DNA of 64,000 bases, taken from Bifidobacterium asteroides (GTDB lineage: Bacteria > Actinomycetota > Actinomycetes > Actinomycetales > Bifidobacteriaceae). Below, in pieces: positions 35,039-45,127 of this stretch. The stretch is from contig NZ_CP132384.1 of NCBI RefSeq assembly GCF_030758775.1, forward strand, positions 434,001 through 498,000, written 5' to 3'. The notes beneath the pieces were generated by a model. The model searched no databases. It was not told where the DNA came from and worked only from the letters and a program-made list of their open reading frames with translations. Each line of letters starts with the position of its first letter. Positions within the stretch are counted from its first letter, which is position 1. A program made the translations under genes and the position numbers.

Positions 35039-36282
35039 GGCTGGTTCTCCAAGAGGATGGGAAGGTCCTTCCTGTTGCCCAAAACAGCGTTGACCAACCC
35101 CGGCTGCGTCTGCAGGCTTGGATGGGCGCCCAAGTCAGCAGCCAGCAGCATGACCGGAGATGCGCTTTGGGCCGATCCGTCCATCAGGGCTGAGGGTTGG
35201 CGGTCGCCCAGCGAACCGGTCACCAGGATGGTCAGACAGGTCCGCTCGGGAGCCTCAGCCAGGTCGGGCTTGTCGTAGCTGTCCTGACGGGGGCGGATGG
35301 CGCTGCAGGCATCCAGAAAGCTACGGGGATCCTCCGTAGGCAGGGTGGTTCCATGGGCATCAGGATCGTCCGGTTCCGGAGCCAACGCTTGCAGCCGACG
35401 GCCGTCAAGCAGGCATCGGCAGCCAAGGGAAGCATAAATTTCGACCGCCAGTTCGAACTCATCCGCGTTCCGGTAGGAGGCGGCCTGGCCGTCCAGGATC
35501 AGTTCGGTCCTGGTGCGCAGGGTGGGCTCGTACTGGCGGACCATCAGGGTGCCGGCCCGGGCAGTGGACAACCAGTGGACCCGTTTTATGTCATCGCCCG
35601 GAACGTAGGGGCGCAGGGCATGAAATTCCAGATCGTCGTCGACAATGCCGGAACCAGGATCCCCCTCCAGGTCGCGTTCCAGCCCGGCTTCGAGGGGCGG
35701 CAGGGCCACCGTGCGGGGATGGATGTAGAGTTTTCGGGCGCCGGTCAGAATTCGGCGGCGACGGATGAACCCCAGCGGATCGCCGGCCTCCATGGTCACC
35801 GGGCCCAGGTCAATCACGCCACGGGACCTGGCTTCCAGCTTCAAGCTGATCTGGTGACTCTGGCCGGGGGCAAGGGCTGGCAGGGGCGCAATGACCGTTC
35901 CTTGGCCTAGAGCCAGACCGATTCGGCCGCGACGGGTGGAACGGCTGCCTGGGTTGGTCAGAACCAGGACCAGCTCGGCCTGGCCACCCACCTCCAGATG
36001 GCCTTGGTTCAGACTCGTTTCAGCGTTGCAGGACAGGTTGCCCAGGCTCGTCAGCAGCCCAAACAGCAGCATGCCCGCGCCCAGCAGAGCGCCCGCCAGC
36101 AGTTCACGCCAGCCTGTAGGGACGAAGGCCAAAGCGCACAGGAGTGCGGCCAGAGCCATAGCCCGGCCCAGGGCGGTGATCGACTGCCATAGGCCGGCGG
36201 CCCGGGATCGCAGGCTCTGTTCGGATCCTGTCGAGGATGCCGGTCTCGCTTTCGGGGCAGGTCGGCTGGCGAAGGCGGTCAT
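35035..36282 (-). CDS. DUF58 protein
   Basis: Predicted 415-residue membrane-anchored DUF58 protein. Two close N-terminal helices (about 38-82) precede a cytoplasmic part with the family signature ALRPYVPGDDIKRVHWLSTA and RAGTLMVRQYEP; the later region resembles a von Willebrand A-like fold. DUF58 proteins are regular partners of MoxR ATPases, and here the MoxR gene ends four bases upstream while the transglutaminase-like gene overlaps downstream. This points to one functional complex. Biochemical function is unknown for the family. Confidence 0.9.
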   Translation of the reverse strand: MTAFASRPAPKARPASSTGSEQSLRSRAAGLWQSITALGRAMALAALLCALAFVPTGWRELLAGALLGAGMLLFGLLTSLGNLSCNAETSLNQGHLEVGGQAELVLVLTNPGSRSTRRGRIGLALGQGTVIAPLPALAPGQSHQISLKLEARSRGVIDLGPVTMEAGDPLGFIRRRRILTGARKLYIHPRTVALPPLEAGLERDLEGDPGSGIVDDDLEFHALRPYVPGDDIKRVHWLSTARAGTLMVRQYEPTLRTRTELILDGQAASYRNADEFELAVEIYASLGCRCLLDGRRLQALAPEPDDPDAHGTTLPTEDPRSFLDACSAIRPRQDSYDKPDLAEAPERTCLTILVTGSLGDRQPSALMDGSAQSASPVMLLAADLGAHPSLQTQPGLVNAVLGNRKDLPILLENQP

Positions 36283-36285
36283 GGC

Positions 36286-37824
36286 TCACTGCTCTCCTGT
36301 GGGGACGGGGACCTTGGCCAGGGCTTCGGCCAGCGCTTGGTGTTCATCCATGTCCGCCAGCCTGCTCTGGGCGGTCAGGACCAGCCGGTGGGCCAGGATG
36401 GGGTCGACCAGGTCCTTGACGTCATCGGGGATCACGTAGTCGCGGCCCTGGGCACAGGCCCGGATCCTGGCGCAACGGACCAGAGCCAGCCCGCCTCTGA
36501 TGGAGGAGCCGACCCGGATGGCGGGGCTGTGCCGTGTGGCTTCGATGATGTGGATGACGTATTCCATGATGGAGGAATCGCAGAAGACCTTGGAGGCGCA
36601 GGCGGCCATGGCCTCCACCTGGGCGGCGTCGACCACCGGTTCCACCAGGCCTGCCCGGTCGCGGATGTCGGCCTCTTGAAGGATGCGCATGCTGGCATCG
36701 TGCCCAGGCGCCCCAAGCGAGGTGCGGATCAGAAAGCGGTCCATCTGCGCCTCGGGCAGGGCATAGGTGCCCAGCTGCTCGATGGGATTCTGGGTGGCCA
36801 TAACCATGAATGGCCGGGGGAGGCGGTAGGTGCGGCCATCCACGGTCACCTGGCCTTCCTCCATGACCTCCAGCAGGGCCGACTGGGTCTTGGGGGAGGC
36901 CCTGTTGATCTCGTCGGCCAGAACCAGGGAGGCGAAGACCGGCCCAGGCCGGAAGGAGAATCGTCCTTGAGACTGGTCATAGAAGGTCACGCCCAGCAGA
37001 TCAGAGGGCAGCAGGTCGGGGGTGAACTGGATTCGCTTGCAGTCCACGGCGATGGAGGCAGCCAGGGCGCGTGACAGCTGGGTCTTGCCGGTGCCTGGAT
37101 TGTCTTCCAGGAGCACATGGCCTCCCGCGATCAGGGCAGTGACGCACAGGGCGATGGTCTCCTCCTTGCCCAGCACCGCCTGGCCGACGTTGTCCACGAT
37201 GGAGCGGAAGAGGCCGGCGAAGGTCGGCACATCCACGGCGGCCTGGCTGCTTCCTGCGGTCTGGACTGATCGCCTCTGCTGCCTGGCGCCTGCTGCTCGA
37301 TCCGCTGCTTCGGTGGAAGACCGTCTGTCCCGTTCTGTCTCTTCCATCTCCCCGGGTTCGTCGGTCCTGACTGCGTACGTGGGGGCCGAGGTCTTCCCCG
37401 GCTGGGTATGACGGGACTGATCAGTGACATCGACAAGGTCAGGCCTTGCAGGAGCTGATGAGGGCCGGGCGAACAGGTCACGGACCGGCTGGCGGCCGGG
37501 GATGGTCCCGTCTTCAATCATGGTGCGGTCAGATGGGCTGGATTCCGCTCCGGACTCCCGGCTTGTTCTTTGTCTGGCAGACACAGGGATGCGACCGGGC
37601 CGGGTCCGGTCGTCGCTCACCGCAGGAGTGGATTCCTGCTGGCCCAGACCGGCCATGAGGGCTTGGCGCTGCCGCTTGAGTACATCCAGTCGGTCGGCAG
37701 GGATCCGTCGGCTCTCGTTGCCCTCCTCGCGGACGGCTTTGGGGGTACTTCTCCTGGTCGCGTCATCCGGGATGGTGCCGTCCTGCTGGATGGGTTCGTG
37801 TGCGTTTCGTTCATCCATGGTCAT
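36286..37824 (-). CDS. MoxR-family AAA+ ATPase with long N-terminal extension
   Basis: Predicted 512-residue ATPase. Residues 1 to about 200 are hydrophilic, rich in R, E, D and T, and look disordered. The AAA+ domain follows with Walker A LLEDNPGTGKTQLSRALA, Walker B VLADEINRASPKTQSALLEV, and the C-terminal lid VRCARIRACAQGRDYVIPDD. MoxR proteins act as chaperone-like remodelling ATPases. The usual family length is about 320-350, so the extension is notable. The start overlaps the end of the FN3 gene by 14 bases; ATG 37818 is an alternative start. Confidence 0.9.
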   Translation of the reverse strand: MTMDERNAHEPIQQDGTIPDDATRRSTPKAVREEGNESRRIPADRLDVLKRQRQALMAGLGQQESTPAVSDDRTRPGRIPVSARQRTSRESGAESSPSDRTMIEDGTIPGRQPVRDLFARPSSAPARPDLVDVTDQSRHTQPGKTSAPTYAVRTDEPGEMEETERDRRSSTEAADRAAGARQQRRSVQTAGSSQAAVDVPTFAGLFRSIVDNVGQAVLGKEETIALCVTALIAGGHVLLEDNPGTGKTQLSRALAASIAVDCKRIQFTPDLLPSDLLGVTFYDQSQGRFSFRPGPVFASLVLADEINRASPKTQSALLEVMEEGQVTVDGRTYRLPRPFMVMATQNPIEQLGTYALPEAQMDRFLIRTSLGAPGHDASMRILQEADIRDRAGLVEPVVDAAQVEAMAACASKVFCDSSIMEYVIHIIEATRHSPAIRVGSSIRGGLALVRCARIRACAQGRDYVIPDDVKDLVDPILAHRLVLTAQSRLADMDEHQALAEALAKVPVPTGEQ

Positions 37825-40800
37825 TCATCCTTGTCTGCTGAGGGGACCCCTGACGGGTAAGGGTCTTGTCTCTTGGCTTGTCGGTCTCCTTGGGCAGGAT
37901 CAGCTCCTTGGTGGCGGCAGGCGAATGGCCTTCGGACCCCATCCCGCGGATGCGAGCGACTGCCCGGAAGGTCAGCGTGTCACCTGGCTTGGCGGATCCA
38001 GCAGGCAGGGTGATGACTTCACTGACCTCCGGCTGGTTGCAGGGCAGGGTCCAGGAGGCCTTGTCGGAGTCGAGGCCATCGATGCTCACCTGGATGTCTG
38101 CGCAGGACCGGCCGTGTTCGCCCCCGGGGGCAAGGACCAGCTTGACCTGGTCCTTGCCCTGGTACTCAAGAGTCTGGAATGCAGGGGGATCCGGATGCGA
38201 CCAGGTGGCTCCAGAGGCTGAGGCCACAGGTCCGGATCCGGCCATATTGGCCGGAGTCACGCTCACCGTGCAGGTGGCTCCTGCCTCGTCATGGCCGACA
38301 TCGAAGACCGCCTTGGTGGCGGTGGCCGCGCGCCATCGTGGCGAACCGCAGCCGGAACCCTCGCCGTGGACCGCATAGCCCTGGATGGGCGAGCCATGAT
38401 TCTCTGGCGGGCGCCAGGTGACGGTCAGAGTTTCCTTGCTGCCGCCGTCCACGGTCAGTGCCTGCACGCCTCCGGGAAGCGCGTCCGGTCTGGCTGCCGC
38501 CGGCGAGGAGGCAGGGGACCAGCCCACCTGGTTGTGGGCTTGGACAGTGAAGGAGTAGTCATGGCCGTTGGCCAGCCCGTCGACCCGGCAGGTGACGGCA
38601 TTGCCGCAGGAACGTTGTCCCGAGCCTGCCGATGAGGTGTAGGAGACCCGGTACTCGTCCACCGGACTGCCGTTGGCTGCGCCCGGCTCCCAGGCCAGGC
38701 GAACCGTTCCGTCGCCGGCCTGGGCCGCGCCCGCCAGCATTCTGGGGGCCTGCGGGCGGTCGATGATGCCCACGGTGATGGTGGCGCTCACCCGGCGTCC
38801 CGGATCACGGCTGCCATCCTCGACCGTGGCCAGAATGGTATTGGTGGAGGCGCCGATGTCACGATCGGCCTTGATGGCGATCCTCCCGTCGCCCAGGTTG
38901 CTGGCTGTCAGTCGTGAAGCGTCATCGCTGACCAGGCCGACCAAGCGCAGCGGAGTGTCGGGGAAGGGGTTGAGGGCGCCGTCGAACAGGTTCAGCTCCA
39001 TGCTCTGCCCGGCTTTGAGCCCCACCTGACGTGAGGGGACCGAAGCCAGGGGCCGGGTGGTGGCGACGATGCGGAAGGCCAGGGCCGTATGTACATCGCC
39101 GGATGAACCGGTAATGGTCACCGGCAGGGTTGCCTTGGTGCCAGGCGTTGCGGTCTTGTCAGCGGACACGTTCAGCTGGCCCCGAGGACTCAGCCTGGCA
39201 TGGATCGGCCCCTGGGGGTCCCCGGAGGAGAAGGTGCTGTCTGCCGGGTCGCTTCCCTGGGGCCAACGGGTCATGGCATGCAGGGATATGGTCTGTGCAG
39301 GCTCCCCGGCCACCAGATCGATGACCGGTGCCGAGAGGACCGGCGGGGATGCTCTGCCGCCTGTTACGGTGATGGGCAGGGTCAGCACCGACTCGTTGAT
39401 GATGGCCTGGCCGCCTGGATCCCCGTCACGGACGGCAAAGGTCAGTGAGGCTGGACCGGCATAGTCCTTGGCGGCGGTGAACCTCAGGGTGTGCTCATCC
39501 ACATAGGGGTCGGATCCGTCGGACTTGGTGGCCGAAACGGACTGGCGGGAGGTGATCCGTGCGGTCTTGCCTGCACCCACCCTGACCTGATCGGCGATGT
39601 CGATGGTGATGCTCTGACCAGCCCGCACTTTGAGGGCCGGAGCGCGGGGTCTTAGGACTGGAGGGAATACCCCATAGGCGGGGACCTTCACAAAGGCCAT
39701 TGAGGTGATCTTGTACCGGGTGTTGGTGACGGTGTAGGGCACAGCCCTGGCCTGGTCGGTCAGATCGATGACCAGCTTGGCGGAGCCGGCTTCGCCTGCG
39801 GTCCTGGCGTGGGCCCTGGCTCCAGGATGAATCCCAAGGCGCAGGTCATCGAGGGTGCCGGATGGATTGCTGATGGAGTCGGCCAGATTGACTTCCACGC
39901 TGCGCTTGTCCACGGTGTCCTCGGGAGCCACCTGGTAATCCTGGGCTATGGGCGGCTGGATGGGGGCTTGAGGATCCGAGACCACGGTCAGGGTGGCCTG
40001 GTCGCTCAGTCCCGCCCGGTTGCGTGCCCGGTAGACCAGGTAGGAGGTGCCTGGCTGTGAGGGGGAGGTCAGCCGGATCATGCCGTTTTCCACGCTGGCC
40101 TGGTCCAGGCCCTGGCGCTCCAGGTGGGGGTCCAGACTCAAGGAGTCATCATCCCCGGAGATGTCGTTGAGCAGGACTGGCACATCGGCCACGGTCCCAG
40201 GCCGCAGCCTGACCTTGTCGTCCCGGGCGAAGACCCCGGTCACCGACGAGTCAGGGAAGACCCCGATGCGTACGCGCGCCTGGGCACGCTGCCCCACCCA
40301 GTCCTCCACGGCGTAGGTGAACTCGTCGGTGCCGTGCGAGTCGGGATAGGCCTCATAGATCAGGTAGTCGGCCCCGGCTTTGACGATCCTGCCCAGCCTG
40401 GGCGCCTGGTTGCCCAAGCCGGACAGGGTGTCGCAATCTCCATCCTGGTCGATGCCGGTCAATGGGACGGGGATGCGCACCTTGGTCCCGGCAGCCACCT
40501 GGGCCCGCAAATCCTTGGGTGTAGGCGCGGGCTTGCTGGCCGGGTCGGAGGCATGCACCCGGAAGGTGATGGTGCCTGAGGCCGCGTTGCCCAGATCGTC
40601 CCTGACTGTATAGGTGGCCGGGAAGTCCCCGGTGCGCTCGCTGGCCTGATATCTGACCGTGTCCCCGGATACGAAGGCCAAGCCTGCAAAGGTCCGCTGA
40701 TCCGTAGTCAGCTGCTGGTCCAGGGTGACGCTGGTCCCGTCAGCGTGAGCGACCTTGTCCATGACCGAAACCGTGACCAGGCCCGATGAGCGGACCCCAA

Positions 40801-43252
40801 CCGTCAGATTCGGGGCCTTGGGCGCCGAGGCCGCCCTGCTCAGGGAGGGGGGCTGCAGGACGATGGTCCCCTGAGCCGTACCATCGGCGTTGGCAACTGT
40901 GTAGGCGATGCTCAGCGGCCGTGTGGGGATTTTTCTGGCAGACAGGTAGACCCGGCGGTGGTCCACGATGCCGACCTTGATGCCGGAGTCCGGATCCACG
41001 CGCACATCGGTCAGGGCCAGCACTCCGCCCATGGGATCCAGGTCGTTGTCAAGCGGATCGACGATGGCGGTCTGGTCGGCCCCCAGCAGGGCTACGTCGT
41101 TGACAGGAACCGGCAGCGCGGATCCGCCCTGGCCGTGTTCTACCTCCAGCCTGACCAGCCCCTGGGTCTCCCGGTCACCCTGGGCCACCCGGTAGGGCAC
41201 ATAATAGGTGCCCGGGTTGGCGGCGGTGGCGGTGAAGGAAAGGCTTTCGGCGTTGACCTCCACCTGGATTCCATCGGGTTTGTCGACCCGGACCAGGCGG
41301 AGCGGCTGAGCGGCATTGGCGTGTACGCTCCTGCTCAGGTCCACGGTGGCCTCTCGGCCGGGAGCGGCCTGGCGAATGACCGGATCGACCAGTGGAGCCA
41401 GGGTATTGACGGGTTTGACGGTGAAGTAGATCAGTCCCTGACCGCTCATGACTCCGTCGGAAACAGTGACTTTGACAGCCAGCCGACCGGAGGTGGCCGA
41501 CCCGGCGCTCATGGTCAGCTGTCCGTCAGCCCTGGTGGACAGGGATATCCGATCCGAATTGACGGACTCGGCGCCGGCCAGGGTCAGCGGGTCCCCATCA
41601 GGATCCTCGAAGCCGGCCAGGGCGTTGACAGTGGTCGTGGCGCCCTGCTCCACTTCGTATTCGGGAGGGGTGTCGTTCTGGACCGGTGCCTGGTCGCCTC
41701 GGTCCATCTTGGCAGGGGCGATGCTGAGGTCGATGCCAGCCGAGGAGACCTGTCCGCGTCCGTCGGTTATGGAGTAGTTGATTCGGGCCCGACCCACAGG
41801 TGCGTCGCTGGCATCCACCTGCAGGTAGCGGCCGTTCATGACCGGAGACAGGCGCAGATTCCCTTGCGAGCTGCGCGCATCCTCGATTCGCAGAACCGAG
41901 CAGTCCGTCTGGCGATCGTTGCGCAGGGGGTCCAGCAGGGCTCTGGAACCGGCCCGGATGCCCAGACTGTCGTCCTCGGCCTTGATGGGTTGGGATCCTG
42001 ATCGACAGGTGGCCGCGAACCGCTGGCGATTGTCGGCCGAGTCCTGACGCTGATCGGTCCTGTCCGCGTGCTTGACCTCCATGGTCTGCCACTGCGGCCG
42101 AATCACCTTGGTGGAGGATCGAGGATTCCAGACATCGCCAGTCAGCACGTCGTTGAGGATGACCCTCCGGTGGTTGGCCCGGAAGACCAGATCCGAGGTG
42201 GGACTGATGGCCTCCAGGGTGGAGGGGCGCGGCTGCGGTGACCGGACCCGCGGTACGGCTGTCCCTGTTGCGCACAGCCGCAGGAAATTGTTCCCCGAGG
42301 AGGCCCAGGCCGTCCAAAGGCATCCGCCCGAGGATACCGGCTGGGCGGGTTGGCCGCTGCCGCCGGTGCCTAGAGTCTCAACCTGATTCCGGGGGTGATC
42401 CAGATCGACCAGGTGGACGCTTTCCTGATCGGTCAGGCCCACCCAGGGTCCCTGGCGGTCCATATCCACTGGAGTGGACTGGAGCTGCAGGTCTCCCTGG
42501 TGCGCTATCCGGATGGATCCCTTAGGCCAGTAGAGCCGGTCGCCTGCCAAGAGGACGGGTCTTCCGTCGATGACGCTGAATGCAGTGGCCCGGACGGGAG
42601 TGTGGTCCGTCAGAGAGTCCAGCTCACGGTGGGCCCGGGAGTCCGGTCCGTCGATCCTTAACACGACCCCGTCCGAGGGCCGGTAGGCGTAGACGGCCCC
42701 GGAGGCATCCACAGTGACGGCGGCCCCGGAGCCTAGGGTCAGCACAGGGTCTCGGCGCTGAGGGTCCAGATCTCCCGGCGAAGCGGCCCGGCCCACCCAG
42801 ATTCTGCCGGTCCGTGCCTGGAAGAGGGCCAGAGTGGGCCCGTTGACCATCCGTTGAACCCTGGCATCCGACCGGGTGGTGTCCCCCAGGGTGGCGGTGG
42901 AGGCCGCTATGGGAGCCATGCCTCCCTCACGGCCCAGGATGACCGCGTATCCGCTCTGGGCCAGGTCGAAGCGGTCGGTGCCCGTCGACAGGGCCACGTC
43001 CGCCTCTCCGATGTCGGGCTTGAACCGGGCTACCTTGCGCTCGTTCTGGGAGGTGATCCAGATGCTGCCGTCATCCACCTGAACGGCACGGCGGTCCACC
43101 CCATGCACGAATAAGACGCCCAGGACGAGCAGGACCAGCGCCGTCAGCGTGACGGCCAGGATGGCGGCAGGGTTCCTGGCGCGGACGGCCAGAGCATGCC
43201 GCAGGCGCAGCCCGGCCCGGCGCATCCGCAGGAATCGTCCCTGCAAGTACAT
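37811..43252 (-). CDS. giant Ig-like/FN3 surface protein of PFNA-type cluster
   Basis: Predicted 1813-residue membrane-anchored protein. A basic cytoplasmic N terminus and one helix (about 30-52) precede a region of short repeats that could form a propeller (about 60-380). Then come many Ig/cadherin-like units (for example EDPDGDPLTLAG, TDEFTYAVEDWVG) and at least two fibronectin type III domains near the C terminus (YRVSYTSSAGSGQ, VDGLANGHDYSFTV, LTVTWRPPENHGSPIQGYAV). No LPxTG anchor is seen; the tail is Lys/Thr-rich. It follows the kinase gene by 165 bases and overlaps the ATPase gene. ATG 43252 is favoured over GTG 43285 because AGGGG lies just upstream. Confidence 0.85.
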   Translation of the reverse strand: MYLQGRFLRMRRAGLRLRHALAVRARNPAAILAVTLTALVLLVLGVLFVHGVDRRAVQVDDGSIWITSQNERKVARFKPDIGEADVALSTGTDRFDLAQSGYAVILGREGGMAPIAASTATLGDTTRSDARVQRMVNGPTLALFQARTGRIWVGRAASPGDLDPQRRDPVLTLGSGAAVTVDASGAVYAYRPSDGVVLRIDGPDSRAHRELDSLTDHTPVRATAFSVIDGRPVLLAGDRLYWPKGSIRIAHQGDLQLQSTPVDMDRQGPWVGLTDQESVHLVDLDHPRNQVETLGTGGSGQPAQPVSSGGCLWTAWASSGNNFLRLCATGTAVPRVRSPQPRPSTLEAISPTSDLVFRANHRRVILNDVLTGDVWNPRSSTKVIRPQWQTMEVKHADRTDQRQDSADNRQRFAATCRSGSQPIKAEDDSLGIRAGSRALLDPLRNDRQTDCSVLRIEDARSSQGNLRLSPVMNGRYLQVDASDAPVGRARINYSITDGRGQVSSAGIDLSIAPAKMDRGDQAPVQNDTPPEYEVEQGATTTVNALAGFEDPDGDPLTLAGAESVNSDRISLSTRADGQLTMSAGSATSGRLAVKVTVSDGVMSGQGLIYFTVKPVNTLAPLVDPVIRQAAPGREATVDLSRSVHANAAQPLRLVRVDKPDGIQVEVNAESLSFTATAANPGTYYVPYRVAQGDRETQGLVRLEVEHGQGGSALPVPVNDVALLGADQTAIVDPLDNDLDPMGGVLALTDVRVDPDSGIKVGIVDHRRVYLSARKIPTRPLSIAYTVANADGTAQGTIVLQPPSLSRAASAPKAPNLTVGVRSSGLVTVSVMDKVAHADGTSVTLDQQLTTDQRTFAGLAFVSGDTVRYQASERTGDFPATYTVRDDLGNAASGTITFRVHASDPASKPAPTPKDLRAQVAAGTKVRIPVPLTGIDQDGDCDTLSGLGNQAPRLGRIVKAGADYLIYEAYPDSHGTDEFTYAVEDWVGQRAQARVRIGVFPDSSVTGVFARDDKVRLRPGTVADVPVLLNDISGDDDSLSLDPHLERQGLDQASVENGMIRLTSPSQPGTSYLVYRARNRAGLSDQATLTVVSDPQAPIQPPIAQDYQVAPEDTVDKRSVEVNLADSISNPSGTLDDLRLGIHPGARAHARTAGEAGSAKLVIDLTDQARAVPYTVTNTRYKITSMAFVKVPAYGVFPPVLRPRAPALKVRAGQSITIDIADQVRVGAGKTARITSRQSVSATKSDGSDPYVDEHTLRFTAAKDYAGPASLTFAVRDGDPGGQAIINESVLTLPITVTGGRASPPVLSAPVIDLVAGEPAQTISLHAMTRWPQGSDPADSTFSSGDPQGPIHARLSPRGQLNVSADKTATPGTKATLPVTITGSSGDVHTALAFRIVATTRPLASVPSRQVGLKAGQSMELNLFDGALNPFPDTPLRLVGLVSDDASRLTASNLGDGRIAIKADRDIGASTNTILATVEDGSRDPGRRVSATITVGIIDRPQAPRMLAGAAQAGDGTVRLAWEPGAANGSPVDEYRVSYTSSAGSGQRSCGNAVTCRVDGLANGHDYSFTVQAHNQVGWSPASSPAAARPDALPGGVQALTVDGGSKETLTVTWRPPENHGSPIQGYAVHGEGSGCGSPRWRAATATKAVFDVGHDEAGATCTVSVTPANMAGSGPVASASGATWSHPDPPAFQTLEYQGKDQVKLVLAPGGEHGRSCADIQVSIDGLDSDKASWTLPCNQPEVSEVITLPAGSAKPGDTLTFRAVARIRGMGSEGHSPAATKELILPKETDKPRDKTLTRQGSPQQTRMNDHG

Positions 43253-43417
43253 AATCCCCTGGGTTCCTTTCCTGTCCTGCCACACAGGCTTGGCTTCTTA
43301 ACTCGTCCCGGACCGCCGTCAATGCTCTCTCTGAGGACTGATTTTAGCTGGTTTGCAGGGTCTTGGCGGTCTGTGAAAGTCGGGGTGGTCGAATGTGAAA
43401 ATTCATCCACCGAGGGT

Positions 43418-44974
43418 TCACTGAACGGCGCAGATAATGGTCGGTTCCTGGGACATGCTCCGGTCGGCCCGCACCAGGGTGACGCTGATGCAGGTCTGGC
43501 CCCCCTGCGGATCGTCGATGCGGGCGGTCGGCTGTCGGGTCTGTACGCTGCGGCCACGATCTTCGGCGCCGCCCTGGCCCAAGGGATGCCAAACATAGCT
43601 GTCTCCCGGTTTGGGGTCGGGATTGGCCCAAGCGAAAACTGCCGTGGTGCCCTGGTAGCGGCCCTGACCCTGGGTGGGCGAGGGAACTGAGCCCTCCTGC
43701 AGGTCATGAGGGTCGCTCGAATCCGTCGGGTCCGGGGACTGCGCCTGCTGGGTTTGGATCTGGGAGGAACCTGCAGTCGGCTGTGAACCTCGCTCGGATC
43801 CGTTTGGCAGGCCGACAACCAAGGCCCAGACCAGGGCAACGGCCAGGATGGCAGCGAGGATCAGCGCCAGAAGAATCACACGGCGGCGGCCGCCAGGAAA
43901 CCGCCTAGCCTGGCTGCCTTCATGGTTAGCCGCCGCCTCCCTGTCTTGTTGCAGGCGCGATTTTGAGCTGACCCCAGTCCCGGTCCAGGAGTGAACGGAC
44001 TCCTTGCTTTTTGTCCGGCCTGACATGGCTCCGGTATGGGCGTGCGAGCGTGCATCTCCCTGCGGATAGGGGGCGATTCCCTCGCCGATGAAGGGCGTCG
44101 CATGGCCGTAGAGCTGCTGCTGGACCTCCTGCAGGGCGCGGCCGAACTCCAGCGCCGAGTAGTAGCGGTCGTCCCGGTCATGGGCCATGGCCTTCTCCAG
44201 AACCGTAGCCAGCATAGGGGAGGCCTCACCCATGTGCAGAACCGGGGTTTCCGCTGTCAGGATCAGCTGGGCCAGGTGATCCTCATCCCTGGCCCGGTAG
44301 GCGTACTCGTAGGGGGAGCGGCCGGCCAGCATGCCGAAGAGCGAGGCGCCCAGGGAGTAGATGTCGCTGGCCTCGGACCCTCCCGAGCGATTGGCCAGGA
44401 CCTCCGGGGCCGCCCAGGGTATGGAAAGCCCGCCGGCCCGTTCGCCTCCATAGATGCCAGAGGAGATGCCGAAGTCGGCCAGGACGGGCAGGCCCTGGTC
44501 GGTGATCAGAAAGTTGCTGGGTTTGACGTCCCGGTGCAGGATCCCGCGTTCATGGGCGCAGCAGAGGGCCGAAGCCATGCGCACTCCCAGGTCCAGTACG
44601 CCTTCCTGGTCCATGCCCCCCTTGAGCATGATGGTCTTGCAGCTGCCGCCCGGAGCGTATTCGAGCACCAGGCAATCCCGTCCGTCATCGCTGACCAGCG
44701 CCTGGTGGATGCTCAGGATGCAGGGGTGGGTGGAGAGCTTGGCCAGGGTCTTGGCCTCGCGCAGAAAGAGCTGATGGGTCTGCTGGTCCATGCTGCCTTG
44801 GAGGGCCGCCTTGACCGCCACAGGTCGGTTGAGCCCCTCCTGCTCGTACAGGTAGACGGCGGCGGTGCCTCCCAGATCAAGGGGTCGCAGGAGCCGCAGC
44901 CCGGGCAGCGCCGGCGCCTGGTCCATGGCTGGAACCGCACCCGGGCGCCAGGCCTGGGAACCATTCTGCTGCAA
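43418..44974 (-). CDS. transmembrane Ser/Thr protein kinase (Pkb2-like)
   Basis: Predicted 518-residue receptor-type kinase. The N-terminal kinase domain (about 25-290) has the ATP lysine in RPVAVKAAL, the catalytic loop LHRDVKPSNFL, the DFG of VLADFGIS and the APE of PWAAPEVLA, all intact. A membrane helix (about 366-388) precedes an outer domain of about 120 residues with Thr/Ser/Gln-rich spacing. It is the first gene of a five-gene minus-strand cluster (kinase, FN3 protein, MoxR, DUF58, transglutaminase-like) known in bifidobacteria as PFNA. The start appears to be TTG 44974, with GGAGGTGAT upstream. No PP2C phosphatase is next to the cluster here. Confidence 0.88.
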   Translation of the reverse strand: MQQNGSQAWRPGAVPAMDQAPALPGLRLLRPLDLGGTAAVYLYEQEGLNRPVAVKAALQGSMDQQTHQLFLREAKTLAKLSTHPCILSIHQALVSDDGRDCLVLEYAPGGSCKTIMLKGGMDQEGVLDLGVRMASALCCAHERGILHRDVKPSNFLITDQGLPVLADFGISSGIYGGERAGGLSIPWAAPEVLANRSGGSEASDIYSLGASLFGMLAGRSPYEYAYRARDEDHLAQLILTAETPVLHMGEASPMLATVLEKAMAHDRDDRYYSALEFGRALQEVQQQLYGHATPFIGEGIAPYPQGDARSHAHTGAMSGRTKSKESVHSWTGTGVSSKSRLQQDREAAANHEGSQARRFPGGRRRVILLALILAAILAVALVWALVVGLPNGSERGSQPTAGSSQIQTQQAQSPDPTDSSDPHDLQEGSVPSPTQGQGRYQGTTAVFAWANPDPKPGDSYVWHPLGQGGAEDRGRSVQTRQPTARIDDPQGGQTCISVTLVRADRSMSQEPTIICAVQ

Positions 44975-45114
44975 GGGACATCACCTCCGGGGGACTGCCT
45001 GAGAACTGTAATCCACGATAACAGCACGCCGCTCCCGATCAGGCTTCCTTTGAGCCTCCTGCGGGGTTCAGGACCAGTGGGTTCCGGGGCCTGCAGATGG
45101 ACCATGCCGACTCC

Positions 45115-45120
45115 TATTCT
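45115..45120 (+). promoter_or_regulatory. -10 element, leaderless helicase-nuclease operon
   Basis: TATTCT ends eight bases before ATG 45128, within the 153-base gap separating the divergent kinase gene. Confidence 0.45.
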
Positions 45121-45127
45121 TGTAGTT

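Noticed and set aside
43341-43346. Minus-strand TAAAAT as an internal promoter for the FN3 gene
   Set aside because: No matching -35 and nearly 90 bases from the start; too weak to list.
44036-45127. An in-frame upstream extension of the first helicase-nuclease gene
   Set aside because: It would run antisense through the kinase gene; a leaderless start at 45128 with TATTCT eight bases upstream fits the family N terminus.
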